Origin: Paenibacillus alkaliterrae
GTDB lineage: Bacteria; Bacillota; Bacilli; Paenibacillales; Paenibacillaceae
Assembly: GCF_021532375.1 (NCBI RefSeq)
Contig: NZ_JAKGAP010000002.1
Coordinates: forward strand, 248,001 to 312,000
DNA: 64,000 bases
Reading direction: 5' to 3'
Shown here one piece after another: positions 34,472 to 42,852 of this stretch. How positions within the stretch are numbered: the first letter of the stretch is position 1; every line of letters starts with the position of its first letter. The notes below the pieces were generated by a model. The model did no database searches, had not been told where the DNA came from, and saw nothing but the letters and a program-made list of their open reading frames with translations. Both the position numbers and the translations under genes were made by a program.

Positions 34472-37400
34472 TTGAAAAGTATTATTAAGTTTTCGCTGAA
34501 CAACAAATTTGCTTTGTGGATTTTGACGCTGCTCGTGTTATTCGCCGGATTGTATTCCGGAATGAACATGAAGATGGAGACATTGCCGGACATCACGGTA
34601 CCAATCGTAACCGTAACTACGGTATATCCGGGCGCTGCACCTGAGGAAATCATGGAGGAAATTACGAAGCCGATCGAGCAGCGGACGCGTAATTTGAACG
34701 GCGTTAATGTCATCAGCTCAACCTCTTATGAAAATGCATCATCGGTCGTGATCGAATATACTTACGAAACGGATATGGAGAAAGCGGCTGCGGAGGTGAA
34801 AAACGTCCTTTCGGAGTTATCCTTGCCCGACCGAGCACAGGGGCCGACCGTATCTCGCATCAGCTTGAATGCATTCCCGGTTCTATCGCTGAGCTTGTCT
34901 AACGAGAGCCTGAATCTGGAGCAGCTTACGAAGGAAGTACAGAATAATGTATTGCCTCGCCTTCAAGGTATCGATGGTGTAGCAAGCGTCCAAATGTCAG
35001 GTCAAAACGTGATGGAGGGCGAATTGGCGATTGATCAGGAGAAGCTGATTCCGCTGGGTTTGACGGAGGATCGGGTCAAGGGCATGATTCAAGCTTCAGC
35101 CATTTCCGTTCCGCTTGGCATTTATGAATTCGGCGATTCCGAGAAAGCGATTGTCGTTGACGGCAATATCTCGACGGAGGAGGATTTGAATAATCTCATC
35201 ATAGTGCCAGGCGTTAAGCTTAGCGATATCGCGGAATTAAGAATTGTCGGCAAGGCAGAATCCGTATCCCGCACAAACGGCAAAAATGCGATCGGCTTGA
35301 ATATCGTAAAAGCGGCCGATTCCAATACGGTTGACGTGGTCAACAAGGTCAAAGAAGAAATCAAAGTGCTCGAGAATAAAAACGAAGGCCTATCGTTCGT
35401 AACGACGCTTGATCAAGGGAAACCGATCGAGGAATCCGTACACACGATGCTAAGCAAAGCCATTATTGGAGCTTTATTCGCTGTCATCATCATTATGATT
35501 TTTTTGCGTGACATCCGTTCCACCATTATTGCAGTCGTATCTATCCCGTTATCCATTCTGATTGCGCTTCTTATTCTTGGTCAAATGGACATAACGCTGA
35601 ACATTATGACATTAGGCGCGATGACGGTTGCTATCGGCCGGGTAATCGACGACTCTATTGTCGTTATCGAGAACGTGTATCGCCGGATGGCTCTTAAGGC
35701 GGAGAAGCTGAAGGGCAAGGAGCTCATTTTTGACGCTACGCGGGAAATGTTCGTGCCGATTCTGGCATCGACCATCGTTACAATTGCCGTATTTCTGCCG
35801 CTTGGACTCGTGTCGGGCATGATCGGTGAAATTTTTCTGCCATTCGCCTTAACCATCGTGTTTGCGCTCTTGGCATCGCTGGTCGTAGCGATTACCGTTG
35901 TTCCGATGCTAGCGCATATGATGTTCCGAAAAGGGCTGAAGCCGGGCAAGGCGCAGCACGAAAAGCCGGGCCGGTTGGCGGAATGGTACAAAGGCGTATT
36001 GCGATGGTCACTTAACCACAAGCTCGTCGCCTTCGGTTTGGCTGTTGTCATGCTGACGGGAAGCTTGTTCATTGTTCCGGTTATTGGCGTAAGTTTTCTT
36101 GCCGGCGACGAAGAGAAGATGATGGTTGTCTCCTATAACCCTGCACCGGGCGAAACCCGCGATCAGGTTGAGGAAATGGCGCTTGAAGCCGAGAAGCAGC
36201 TGCTTGGCCGTGACGGCATAACAGTTGTGCAATATGCGGTTGGAGGACAAAATCCGTTCAGTCCGGGCGCTTCGAAGCAAGCTTTATTCAATCTCAGCTA
36301 TGAGGACGATTTTGCAGATTTTATAGCGGAGAAAGAAAGAATCGTACCGTTGCTGCAGGAGCTGGGCGGTGAAGGAGAATGGAAGCAGCAGGACTTTGCG
36401 GGCGGCGGGCTAGGCGGTTCAGGTATTTCCATGCTCGTATTTGGACCGGATATGATGTCGCTTCAGCCAGTCGTTGATGAATTAATGACGAAGCTCAAAG
36501 ATAACAAGGATTTGAATCATATCGGTTCCAGCTTATCTGAAACGTATGAGCAATATCGACTAGTTGCTAATCAAGAGAAATTGAGTCAATACGGGCTTTC
36601 TGCCGGACAAATCGCAATGGCTTTAAACCCTGTGCGTGAACGTCCTGTTCTAACGACTATTGAGAAGGACGGCGAGCAGTTCAATGTATACGTCAAGGTA
36701 GAAGCGAAAACATATAAAGAAAAAGCGGATTTGGAAAATGTGAAGCTCACTTCTCCGCTTGGCACGGAGGTTGCTCTTAAAGACGTTGTCACGATCGAGG
36801 AAGGTGAATCACCTAATACGATTACTAGACGCGATGATCGCATCTACGCCGAAGTTTCGGCGGAGGTGACGGCTTCCGATGTGGGCAAGGTCTCCACAGA
36901 GCTGCAAAAAATGATCGATGAAACCGATTTGCCGGCCGGCGTCGATATCGAAATGGGCGGCGTTACGGAGCAGATTAACGAATCATTCACACAGCTTGGA
37001 CTTGCGATGCTTGCGGCTATCGCGGTTGTGTACCTTGTTCTTGTCATTACGTTCGGCGGCGCTTTAGTACCGTTCGCGATTTTGTTCTCGCTGCCGTTCA
37101 CGATTATCGGTGCATTGGTCGGCTTGCTTATAGCCGGTGAGACGCTCAGTGTTACGGCGATGATCGGAGCGCTTATGCTGATCGGTATCGTAGTCACGAA
37201 TGCGATCGTTCTCATCGACCGCGTCATCCAGAAGGAGAAAGAAGAACTTTCCGTCCGCGAAGCCTTGCTTGAAGCGGCGGGTACGCGTCTTCGTCCGATT
37301 CTCATGACGGCGATCGCTACTGTCGGAGCATTGCTCCCGCTTGCATTCGGCTTCGAATCCGGCGGACTTATTTCCAAAGGGATGGCGGTAACGGTTATCG

Positions 37401-37501
37401 GCGGTTTGACGAGCTCCACGCTGCTCACGCTTATCATCGTACCGGTCGTTTATGAATTTTTGAACCGGAAGAAAAAACCGCGTGCTGCCGAAGAAGCGTA
37501 G
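34472..37501 (+). CDS. RND-family efflux transporter permease (SwrC/AcrB-like)
   Basis: A 1009-residue proton-driven RND exporter with two repeated halves. Each half has one helix, a large extracytoplasmic porter region (~30-320 and ~530-820), then five to six helices. The proton-relay motif GRVIDDSIVVIENV is in helix 4 (~385-400), and an LRPILMTA segment lies in the second half. B. subtilis SwrC, needed for surfactin resistance and swarming, is the nearest functional model; substrate is unknown here. The start is TTG 34472 with GAGGAG 9 bases before it. Co-directional with the response regulator, suggesting regulation by it. No membrane-fusion partner is encoded nearby. Confidence 0.9.
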   Translation: MKSIIKFSLNNKFALWILTLLVLFAGLYSGMNMKMETLPDITVPIVTVTTVYPGAAPEEIMEEITKPIEQRTRNLNGVNVISSTSYENASSVVIEYTYETDMEKAAAEVKNVLSELSLPDRAQGPTVSRISLNAFPVLSLSLSNESLNLEQLTKEVQNNVLPRLQGIDGVASVQMSGQNVMEGELAIDQEKLIPLGLTEDRVKGMIQASAISVPLGIYEFGDSEKAIVVDGNISTEEDLNNLIIVPGVKLSDIAELRIVGKAESVSRTNGKNAIGLNIVKAADSNTVDVVNKVKEEIKVLENKNEGLSFVTTLDQGKPIEESVHTMLSKAIIGALFAVIIIMIFLRDIRSTIIAVVSIPLSILIALLILGQMDITLNIMTLGAMTVAIGRVIDDSIVVIENVYRRMALKAEKLKGKELIFDATREMFVPILASTIVTIAVFLPLGLVSGMIGEIFLPFALTIVFALLASLVVAITVVPMLAHMMFRKGLKPGKAQHEKPGRLAEWYKGVLRWSLNHKLVAFGLAVVMLTGSLFIVPVIGVSFLAGDEEKMMVVSYNPAPGETRDQVEEMALEAEKQLLGRDGITVVQYAVGGQNPFSPGASKQALFNLSYEDDFADFIAEKERIVPLLQELGGEGEWKQQDFAGGGLGGSGISMLVFGPDMMSLQPVVDELMTKLKDNKDLNHIGSSLSETYEQYRLVANQEKLSQYGLSAGQIAMALNPVRERPVLTTIEKDGEQFNVYVKVEAKTYKEKADLENVKLTSPLGTEVALKDVVTIEEGESPNTITRRDDRIYAEVSAEVTASDVGKVSTELQKMIDETDLPAGVDIEMGGVTEQINESFTQLGLAMLAAIAVVYLVLVITFGGALVPFAILFSLPFTIIGALVGLLIAGETLSVTAMIGALMLIGIVVTNAIVLIDRVIQKEKEELSVREALLEAAGTRLRPILMTAIATVGALLPLAFGFESGGLISKGMAVTVIGGLTSSTLLTLIIVPVVYEFLNRKKKPRAAEEA

Positions 37502-37528
37502 TTCTGCAGTTCAATAAGTCGAAATAGG

Positions 37529-37580
37529 GAAGGCTGTTTCGAAGGTTGAAAACCTTGAGGCGGCTTTCTTTTTTTTCGCG
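37529..37580 (+). terminator. Terminator after the RND gene
   Basis: A long imperfect stem (gaaggctgtttcgaaggtt with aaccttgaggcggctttc) followed by eight T. Confidence 0.8.
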
Positions 37581-37623
37581 CGCCTAGCCAAGCCAGGCAT
37601 AGCTCATTGTTACCGAAAACAGG

Positions 37624-38385
37624 TTACTCTGAGTTTTTTGACTGATTGCGCAAATAACGTTGTTTGAACCACGTCCGGTTTTTGGACTCTTCAGTCCAAA
37701 CCTTCGGATTGGATAACGCGTCCATGATATGGCCGATTTCGATCGCCGTCACGTTCAGCTTCGATTTTATTTTGGCGCATAGAATTCGGCCTGGGACACT
37801 GGCGCCTACCAGAACTAGTTCATACTGCGGCTGGTGAGCTTTCAGTTTTTGCATGACGAGAGGAATTTGTTCCGCATTCTCGAGATTTATGGTTAACTCC
37901 GCTTTCAGCCCTTGCTGTTTTAATTGTCGGGCTGCAGTTTCTGAAGCACGTCCCACTAAGACCACACGATAGCGGCGAATCAAATCATGAAGGTAGCCTT
38001 TTTCATAAAGTTGATCGTTAATGAAAGAATCCGTAACGAGACGTGGAGACCATTCCGATCGGGACATGTGCGCTTTAATATGCTTAATGCTTTGTTCAAA
38101 GTGAGACAGTCCTACTATATCGGAAGTATGCACAGCCCAAATCAATTGCTTGCGAAAATTCGAAGATAGCGGTAGTTGGATTCCGAGAAACGCGGACACA
38201 TCGTTAAGTGATTGTATGTTTTGTCGGGCCAGTAGCTTGGCCATCACATCACCAAGGCGAATGACGGAAATCGCTTTTTTTCGTTGAATCGATTTTTTAA
38301 CCATATAGTAAACCTTGTCAGGACCTATTGTTTTTCGTCCGTATTCCTTTTCAATCTTGATAATGCGTTGTGCCGCATTAAGCAT
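37624..38385 (-). CDS. GT-D fold glycosyltransferase-like protein
   Basis: A 253-residue protein that matches the GT-D fold (DUF1792-type) glycosyltransferase family by its N-terminal SVIRLGDVMAKLLA segment and C-terminal ELVLVGASVPGRILCAKIKS and AIEIGHIMDAL. The fold is Rossmann-like; family members transfer sugars in glycan or S-layer glycosylation. I place the start at ATG 38385 because GGAGGTG lies 7 bases before it; the frame is open 7 codons further. It stands alone, divergent from the phospholipase-like gene. The donor and acceptor are unknown, and the family call is moderately sure. Confidence 0.6.
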   Translation of the reverse strand: MLNAAQRIIKIEKEYGRKTIGPDKVYYMVKKSIQRKKAISVIRLGDVMAKLLARQNIQSLNDVSAFLGIQLPLSSNFRKQLIWAVHTSDIVGLSHFEQSIKHIKAHMSRSEWSPRLVTDSFINDQLYEKGYLHDLIRRYRVVLVGRASETAARQLKQQGLKAELTINLENAEQIPLVMQKLKAHQPQYELVLVGASVPGRILCAKIKSKLNVTAIEIGHIMDALSNPKVWTEESKNRTWFKQRYLRNQSKNSE

Positions 38386-38541
38386 GGTCACACCTCCGTC
38401 ATTCAACTTCTTTAATATTTTATAAAAATAAGCGTAAAATAGACCTCACCTTGCCGATAGTCAATTACCGTGCCAACGTCAGACAAGTCTCCATATCGTG
38501 ATAGCAGAAGTAACATAAAAAAGATTGAAAGGAAGAGTTGT

Positions 38542-39201
38542 GTGGCGACATGGATGACGCATTTAAGAATCGCAGAAAAACTAATCGGCCAAGGGCTGTT
38601 TGTTGAGAAAGAAGGATTTTTAGTAGGAAATATAGGACCGGATTGCGGGTTGCCTACTAAACCAGGGTATAATCCTCCGAAAACGGTAACCCACTTTAAA
38701 AAGAACAGTACAATAAATCCGGAATTATTTTTTAACGAATACCTGTTGGATACTAATTTGAATTTTACAAATAAACAAAATGCTTTTTATTTAGGTTACT
38801 ATGCTCATCTTATAACCGATGTAAAATGGAGTAAGCTGCTTCAAGAAAAAAAGAAAGAGCAGGTTTATCAAGAAATACTGGGAACTCCAGAATATTCAAA
38901 GTTAATAAAGAAAGATCAGTATTGCGTAGATTTCGTTTATTTAAGAAGTCATAATAAGAACATTTTCATAGATGTGTTCCAGCATATTAATGACTTTCCA
39001 GATGGTTACCTCACCTTTTTTCCTAATAGACAAATAGCAATACAGATCAGGCGTATCACAGATTTTTATTTAAACAATACAGTAGAAAACAGCCACGTAT
39101 TTAAGTATTTTTCGATTGATGAAGTGGATCATTTTGTAGATGTTACTACCGATTTAATTAAAGAAATCATTGATGAAAGATTCAATATTAAAAGTTTATA
39201 A
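38542..39201 (+). CDS. Zinc-dependent phospholipase C-like protein
   Basis: A 219-residue protein resembling the zinc-dependent phospholipase C/S1-P1 nuclease fold family (PF00882-like). THLRIAEKL at the N-terminus, VGNIGPDCG, a His in TVTHFKK and GYYAHLITDVKW are expected metal-site segments. No signal peptide is seen. The start GTG 38542 gives MATWMTHLRIAEKL, the common opening, with GGAAGAG upstream. The gene is markedly AT-rich (31 G/C in 120 bases, 38701-38820) beside ~50% neighbours, a sign of transfer. Confidence 0.7.
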   Translation: MATWMTHLRIAEKLIGQGLFVEKEGFLVGNIGPDCGLPTKPGYNPPKTVTHFKKNSTINPELFFNEYLLDTNLNFTNKQNAFYLGYYAHLITDVKWSKLLQEKKKEQVYQEILGTPEYSKLIKKDQYCVDFVYLRSHNKNIFIDVFQHINDFPDGYLTFFPNRQIAIQIRRITDFYLNNTVENSHVFKYFSIDEVDHFVDVTTDLIKEIIDERFNIKSL

Positions 39202-39267
39202 CGAATAGTACGCCAATCATTGGGTGACCCTATGACCATCTCATGCTGCTAGAGAGGTGGTTGTAAA

Positions 39268-39600
39268 TTGTTACGTCATATCGTAATGAAGGCTGTTTTC
39301 GTATTGTTAAGCCTTACGCACTCAGAAGTTATATCGACCGAGGAAGCCGCCTTGCATGCACAGCCAAGCTACGCAAAGTGGGGGAGGCTGGCGATGGAGG
39401 AAACGTCAAAGGCGTATCGAAACGCATCCATTGTGGACTACAAATATGAAGGCAGAAGGAAGCTGGCGAACGGACAGGCGGAGGAGAGCTTCGTACTGTG
39501 GCTTCGCAAGGATTCTCGAGAATTCGGAGTCCGTGTGAGCATTAGAGTAGAAGAAGTCACGGATGAGCTCATCGATGTATCCATGAGAGAGCTTAACTAG
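39268..39600 (+). CDS. DUF3889-like secreted small protein
   Basis: A 110-residue protein with an N-terminal hydrophobic signal segment (residues ~3-16, VMKAVFVLLSL) and a mature part with YAKWGRLAMEETSKAYRNASIVDYKYEG, shown by its key residues Y-A-K-W-G and D-Y-x-Y-x-G, typical of DUF3889. Function unknown; homologues are exported in Bacillaceae. TTG 39268 with AGAGAGGTGG 8 bases upstream is the likely start; ATG 39286 is an alternative. Confidence 0.68.
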   Translation: MLRHIVMKAVFVLLSLTHSEVISTEEAALHAQPSYAKWGRLAMEETSKAYRNASIVDYKYEGRRKLANGQAEESFVLWLRKDSREFGVRVSIRVEEVTDELIDVSMRELN

Positions 39601-39601
39601 A

Positions 39602-39694
39602 AATAAAAATCAAGGCGCAAAACTCGGAGCCAATGCGATTGTGGCCATCGATATCGATTACGAGGTTGTCCGTGAAGGCATGTATCATGTATAG
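39602..39694 (+). pseudogene. YbjQ-family (DUF74) remnant, C-terminal 30 codons
   Basis: An open segment without a start codon encodes GAKLGANAIVAIDIDYEVV then a stop at 39692-39694. This matches the last part of YbjQ heavy-metal-binding-domain proteins (LGANAVVGIDLDYE). The first two thirds are missing and the preceding bases belong to the DUF3889 gene. It is a decayed fragment; the 245-base gap to the next gene holds this and a promoter. Confidence 0.65.
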
Positions 39695-39767
39695 TGAGGC
39701 AAACCCGATGGAATGGAACTGTCGTTCATGATATCGCGGTTTGTCTCATTTTAATGAGTGCCGGGAA

Positions 39768-39796
39768 TGGACAATGGTGCACTCACGCGGTACAAT
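39768..39796 (+). promoter_or_regulatory. Promoter for the rhodanese gene
   Basis: TGGACA (39768-39773), 17 bases, TACAAT (39791-39796), 50 bases before the gene. Confidence 0.55.
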
Positions 39797-39845
39797 TCTT
39801 TCAAACCAATAATAAAATTCAACAGTGCTTGAAGGGATGATTACA

Positions 39846-40157
39846 ATGTATTCAGAAATGACAACGGTTGAGCTGGAAAGCCGGCTGAAAGAAGGCAAAG
39901 CTCTTAATCTCGTTGATGTGCGCGAACAGGATGAATGGGAAGCGGGCCATATCAAGGAAGCTCGCAGCATTCCGTTGTCCGAGCTGCAAGAACGTATGGA
40001 CGAGCTTAAGCAAGGCGATCAAGAAATTGTGCTCATTTGCCGAAGCGGCGGGCGCAGCGGGAAAGCATGCGAATTCCTTCATGCCCAAGGCTATAAGGTT
40101 GTTAACGTAACCGGAGGAATGCTTGCGTGGGCCGGAGAGGTCGCTCTAGGCGAATAG
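39846..40157 (+). CDS. Single-domain rhodanese (sulfurtransferase)
   Basis: A 103-residue rhodanese-like protein that transfers sulfane sulfur through a persulfide on the active-site Cys in CRSGGRSG (residue ~66). DVREQDEWEAGHIKEARSIP is the conserved N-terminal part. Cytoplasmic. ATG 39846 with AAGGGATGA upstream is preferred; the frame is open 7 codons further. It is followed by the VOC gene 29 bases later and probably shares its transcript. Confidence 0.88.
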   Translation: MYSEMTTVELESRLKEGKALNLVDVREQDEWEAGHIKEARSIPLSELQERMDELKQGDQEIVLICRSGGRSGKACEFLHAQGYKVVNVTGGMLAWAGEVALGE

Positions 40158-40186
40158 TGATCATGGTTAGGAGAGTGGCATAACCG

Positions 40187-40567
40187 ATGATTGAGCATGA
40201 AGGTATACACCACGTCAGCTTAATCGTTTCCGATTTAGAGCATGCGAAAGCTTTTTATGAGGATGTATTAGGTTTACGGCAAATCGAGCGGCCGCCCTTC
40301 GATTTTCCGGGCGCATGGTATGCGATTGGCGAACATGGCCAGCAGCTCCATTTAATCGTTCATAATGGGGAAACTGCACGCACACGAGGAATAGATACGC
40401 GGGACGGTCATTTCGCTATTCGGGTACGGGATTATGATAGAACAATATCTTGGCTGAAGCATCGTAAGATAGAGTATAAGGCCAATCCGGATAGCATTAC
40501 CGGGTTTGCGCAAATCTTTATTATGGACCCTGACCATAATATTATTGAGCTCAATGCACGCTCTTGA
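40187..40567 (+). CDS. VOC-family protein (glyoxalase/FosB-like)
   Basis: A 126-residue vicinal-oxygen-chelate protein with two beta-alpha-beta-beta-beta modules. Putative metal ligands are His8 or His9 in IHHVSLIV, His55 in LHLIV and Glu near 121 in IIELN, the pattern of glyoxalase I, dioxygenases and fosfomycin thiol transferases. PFDFPGAWYAIGEHGQQLHLI resembles the lactoylglutathione-lyase-like subgroup, given here as key residues F-P-G-A-W. The specific reaction cannot be assigned. Its stop codon lies inside the -35 of the argS promoter. Confidence 0.8.
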   Translation: MIEHEGIHHVSLIVSDLEHAKAFYEDVLGLRQIERPPFDFPGAWYAIGEHGQQLHLIVHNGETARTRGIDTRDGHFAIRVRDYDRTISWLKHRKIEYKANPDSITGFAQIFIMDPDHNIIELNARS

Positions 40568-40592
40568 CACCCGCTTTGGATTGCTGTATAAA
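40564..40592 (+). promoter_or_regulatory. Consensus promoter of the argS T-box leader
   Basis: TTGACA (40564-40569), 17 bases, TATAAA (40587-40592). The -35 overlaps the VOC stop codon. Confidence 0.82.
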
Positions 40593-40624
40593 TACTCTTA
40601 AGAAAAAAATGAAAATTCAAAAAA

Positions 40625-40880
40625 AACATTAGCGAATGGGACAGTAGTCCATGACGGATAGTTGCAGCGAGCCGGGTTAGTGGAAGCCGGTACGGATGTC
40701 TTGGAGGAAGCGGGCCCAGGAAATGGTTTGCCGAACCAGTCTTGCAGCAGTAGGCAAATCCGGTCAATGACCGTTACGAAAGCGAGGGGTTAGGTCTATT
40801 GCAGGCCTGACACTTAGAGTGGTACCACGGGATCTTCACGGCTCTCGTCTCTTATTTCAGAGACGGGGGCCTTTTTTATT
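40625..40880 (+). ncRNA. T-box riboswitch leader of argS
   Basis: The 340-base region before argS is a T-box leader. Stem I includes the AGTA element (40643-40646), GAGCCGG/CCGG distal arms with AGTGGAAG between, and GGAAG followed by CGG (40711-40713), which aligns with the specifier position and is an Arg codon. Stem III is cggtca/tgaccg (40761-40773). The T-box GAGTGGTACCACGG is at 40816-40829; TGGT implies a tRNA with discriminator A. The terminator stem 40840-40851 with 40860-40871 ends in six T. Uncharged tRNA-Arg should favour the antiterminator. The T-box and terminator are certain; the specifier is a manual alignment. Confidence 0.88.
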
Positions 40881-40908
40881 TTTCGACTTATGGAATGGGG
40901 GATAAGCG

Positions 40909-42780
40909 ATGGTTAGCAATCAAATTACGGCTGCGATCGAAGAGGTTACACTACAAATTTTAAAAGAGGGCAAGCTGCTGCGCCCTGATGATTTGAAAAT
41001 CGCGGTCGAACATCCGGCTAACCCCGAGCATGGGGAATATAGCAGCAACATTGCGATGCAGCTTGCCAAGCTGCTGAAGCGAGCGCCTATTCAAATCGCG
41101 AATGCTTTTAAAGAGGAGCTGAACGGTCATCCATACCTGAGCCCTGCCATCGACAAAATCGAGGTTGCTTCGCCCGGGTTCCTTAATTTCCATCTCAACT
41201 GGGAACATTGGGCGAAGCCATCCAATCAGCAATTGCGCGATAAAGAACGTTCAAACAGGAAAGTGCTGATTGAACATACGTCCATTAACCCGAATAAGTC
41301 GGCTCACATCGGTCATTTGCGCAACTCTTGCATTGGCGACACGTTGGCGAGGATGCTGGTTAAGGACGGTTATCAGGTCGAGGTGCATAATTATATCGAT
41401 GATCTTGGAAACCAGCTGGCGGATACGGTCGTTGGCATTTTGAATACGGCGACTAAGCAGCCGTACGAACGATTCGGGGATTTTTGCTGGGAGACGTATT
41501 CGAAAATCAATCAAGCCTACAAGACTCAGCCAGCGCTTCTGCAAGAGCGCACGAACGTACTAACCCATCTGGAGGAGGGGCATTCCAATATTGCCTGGAT
41601 GGGATTGTTAGTTGCGGAACGAATCGTCCGCGAGCATGTCGAGGAGATGAAGCAATTCGGCATAACCTACGATGTTCTAGTGTGGGAGAGCAGCATCGTA
41701 AGGGAAGGCTTCTGGTCCCGCGCTTTCGAGCTTCTGAAGCGGACGTCGATCTTTCGCCAAGAGGAGGATGGAAAGCTGAAGGGCTGCTGGGTGCTGAAGC
41801 AGTCGGAACAAGGAAGCGGCTCATTAGACTGGGCAGACTATCAAGCCGATAAAGTGTTGGTACGCTCCAATGGCATCTTGACTTATACGGCGAAGGATAT
41901 TGCGTATCATTTATGGAAGTTCGGAGTGCTGGATCAAGACTTCCGTTACAAAAAGTTTTCAGACGGTCTCTGGACCACGCATTCAAGCGGCATAAGAAAA
42001 AATATCGGTCATGCCGATATGGTTATTAACGTCATCGATCAGCGACAGGAATACCCGCAGGCGATGGTGAAGCAAGCACTGCTTGCTTTGGGCTTCACCG
42101 AGCAGGCCGCGAATCTTAGACATGTCAGCTACGGCGTTGTTTCTCTAAGTCCAGAGACGGCTAAGGGACTCGGAATCGATACGTCGGAGGGCAAGCATGC
42201 TTACGCGATGTCGGGAAGGCAGGGGATCGGGATAAAAATCGCGGATTTTCTGAAGCGAATGGAACAGATCATTGATAATAAACGTTCCCGCAAAGCCGGT
42301 TTATCCAGCCGTGCGATAGCGGCCGCATCCATCCGTTACTATCTGTTGCGGTTCCATTTGCAGACGGAGGTCGTATTCGATCTCGAGCAGGCGACGGAGG
42401 TATCAGGCAATACAGGCGTCTATTTGCTTTATTCGTATGCCCGCTCCTGCAGCATTTTGGAAAAGTCGAAGGTGTCTGCGACGTTACAGGCGGACATGAT
42501 TCCGTGCGGACAGTTGGAGCTGCAGGAACGCAGTCTGCTCAGACAACTTGCCTATTGGCCGGACACGCGGCAATCGGCGATCAGGGAGCTCGCTCCCAAT
42601 CAATTGTGCACATACGTATATGAGCTGTCTACGATGTTTAACCATTTCTATGCGACATGCCCTATATTGAAAGCGGATAGCGGGAAGCAAAGCTTTCGTT
42701 TATGGATAACGGAACGTTATAAGGAAACGATGCGCGAAGCGCTTGAAATGCTCGGCCTGCCGACGCCGAAAAGAATGTAG
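40909..42780 (+). CDS. argS: Arginyl-tRNA synthetase
   Basis: A 623-residue class Ia synthetase. The N-terminal Add-1 domain (~1-100) is followed by HIGH as AHIGHLRNS (~134-142), the DALR anticodon domain at the C-terminus (~495-623), and MSGRQGIGIKI at ~435 in the place of KMSKS. This GIK form is common in one ArgRS lineage of Firmicutes. Regulation by a T-box is unlike many housekeeping argS genes, so a second copy elsewhere is possible (inference). ATG is preceded by GGGGGAT. Copper ATPase gene follows 72 bases later on the same strand. Confidence 0.92.
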   Translation: MVSNQITAAIEEVTLQILKEGKLLRPDDLKIAVEHPANPEHGEYSSNIAMQLAKLLKRAPIQIANAFKEELNGHPYLSPAIDKIEVASPGFLNFHLNWEHWAKPSNQQLRDKERSNRKVLIEHTSINPNKSAHIGHLRNSCIGDTLARMLVKDGYQVEVHNYIDDLGNQLADTVVGILNTATKQPYERFGDFCWETYSKINQAYKTQPALLQERTNVLTHLEEGHSNIAWMGLLVAERIVREHVEEMKQFGITYDVLVWESSIVREGFWSRAFELLKRTSIFRQEEDGKLKGCWVLKQSEQGSGSLDWADYQADKVLVRSNGILTYTAKDIAYHLWKFGVLDQDFRYKKFSDGLWTTHSSGIRKNIGHADMVINVIDQRQEYPQAMVKQALLALGFTEQAANLRHVSYGVVSLSPETAKGLGIDTSEGKHAYAMSGRQGIGIKIADFLKRMEQIIDNKRSRKAGLSSRAIAAASIRYYLLRFHLQTEVVFDLEQATEVSGNTGVYLLYSYARSCSILEKSKVSATLQADMIPCGQLELQERSLLRQLAYWPDTRQSAIRELAPNQLCTYVYELSTMFNHFYATCPILKADSGKQSFRLWITERYKETMREALEMLGLPTPKRM

Positions 42781-42852
42781 CCTCAGGTTCCATTCATGCA
42801 TTTCGTCTGCCTGTCATATAGTTAAACGCAGAGGTACAGGCTGGGGAATGCG

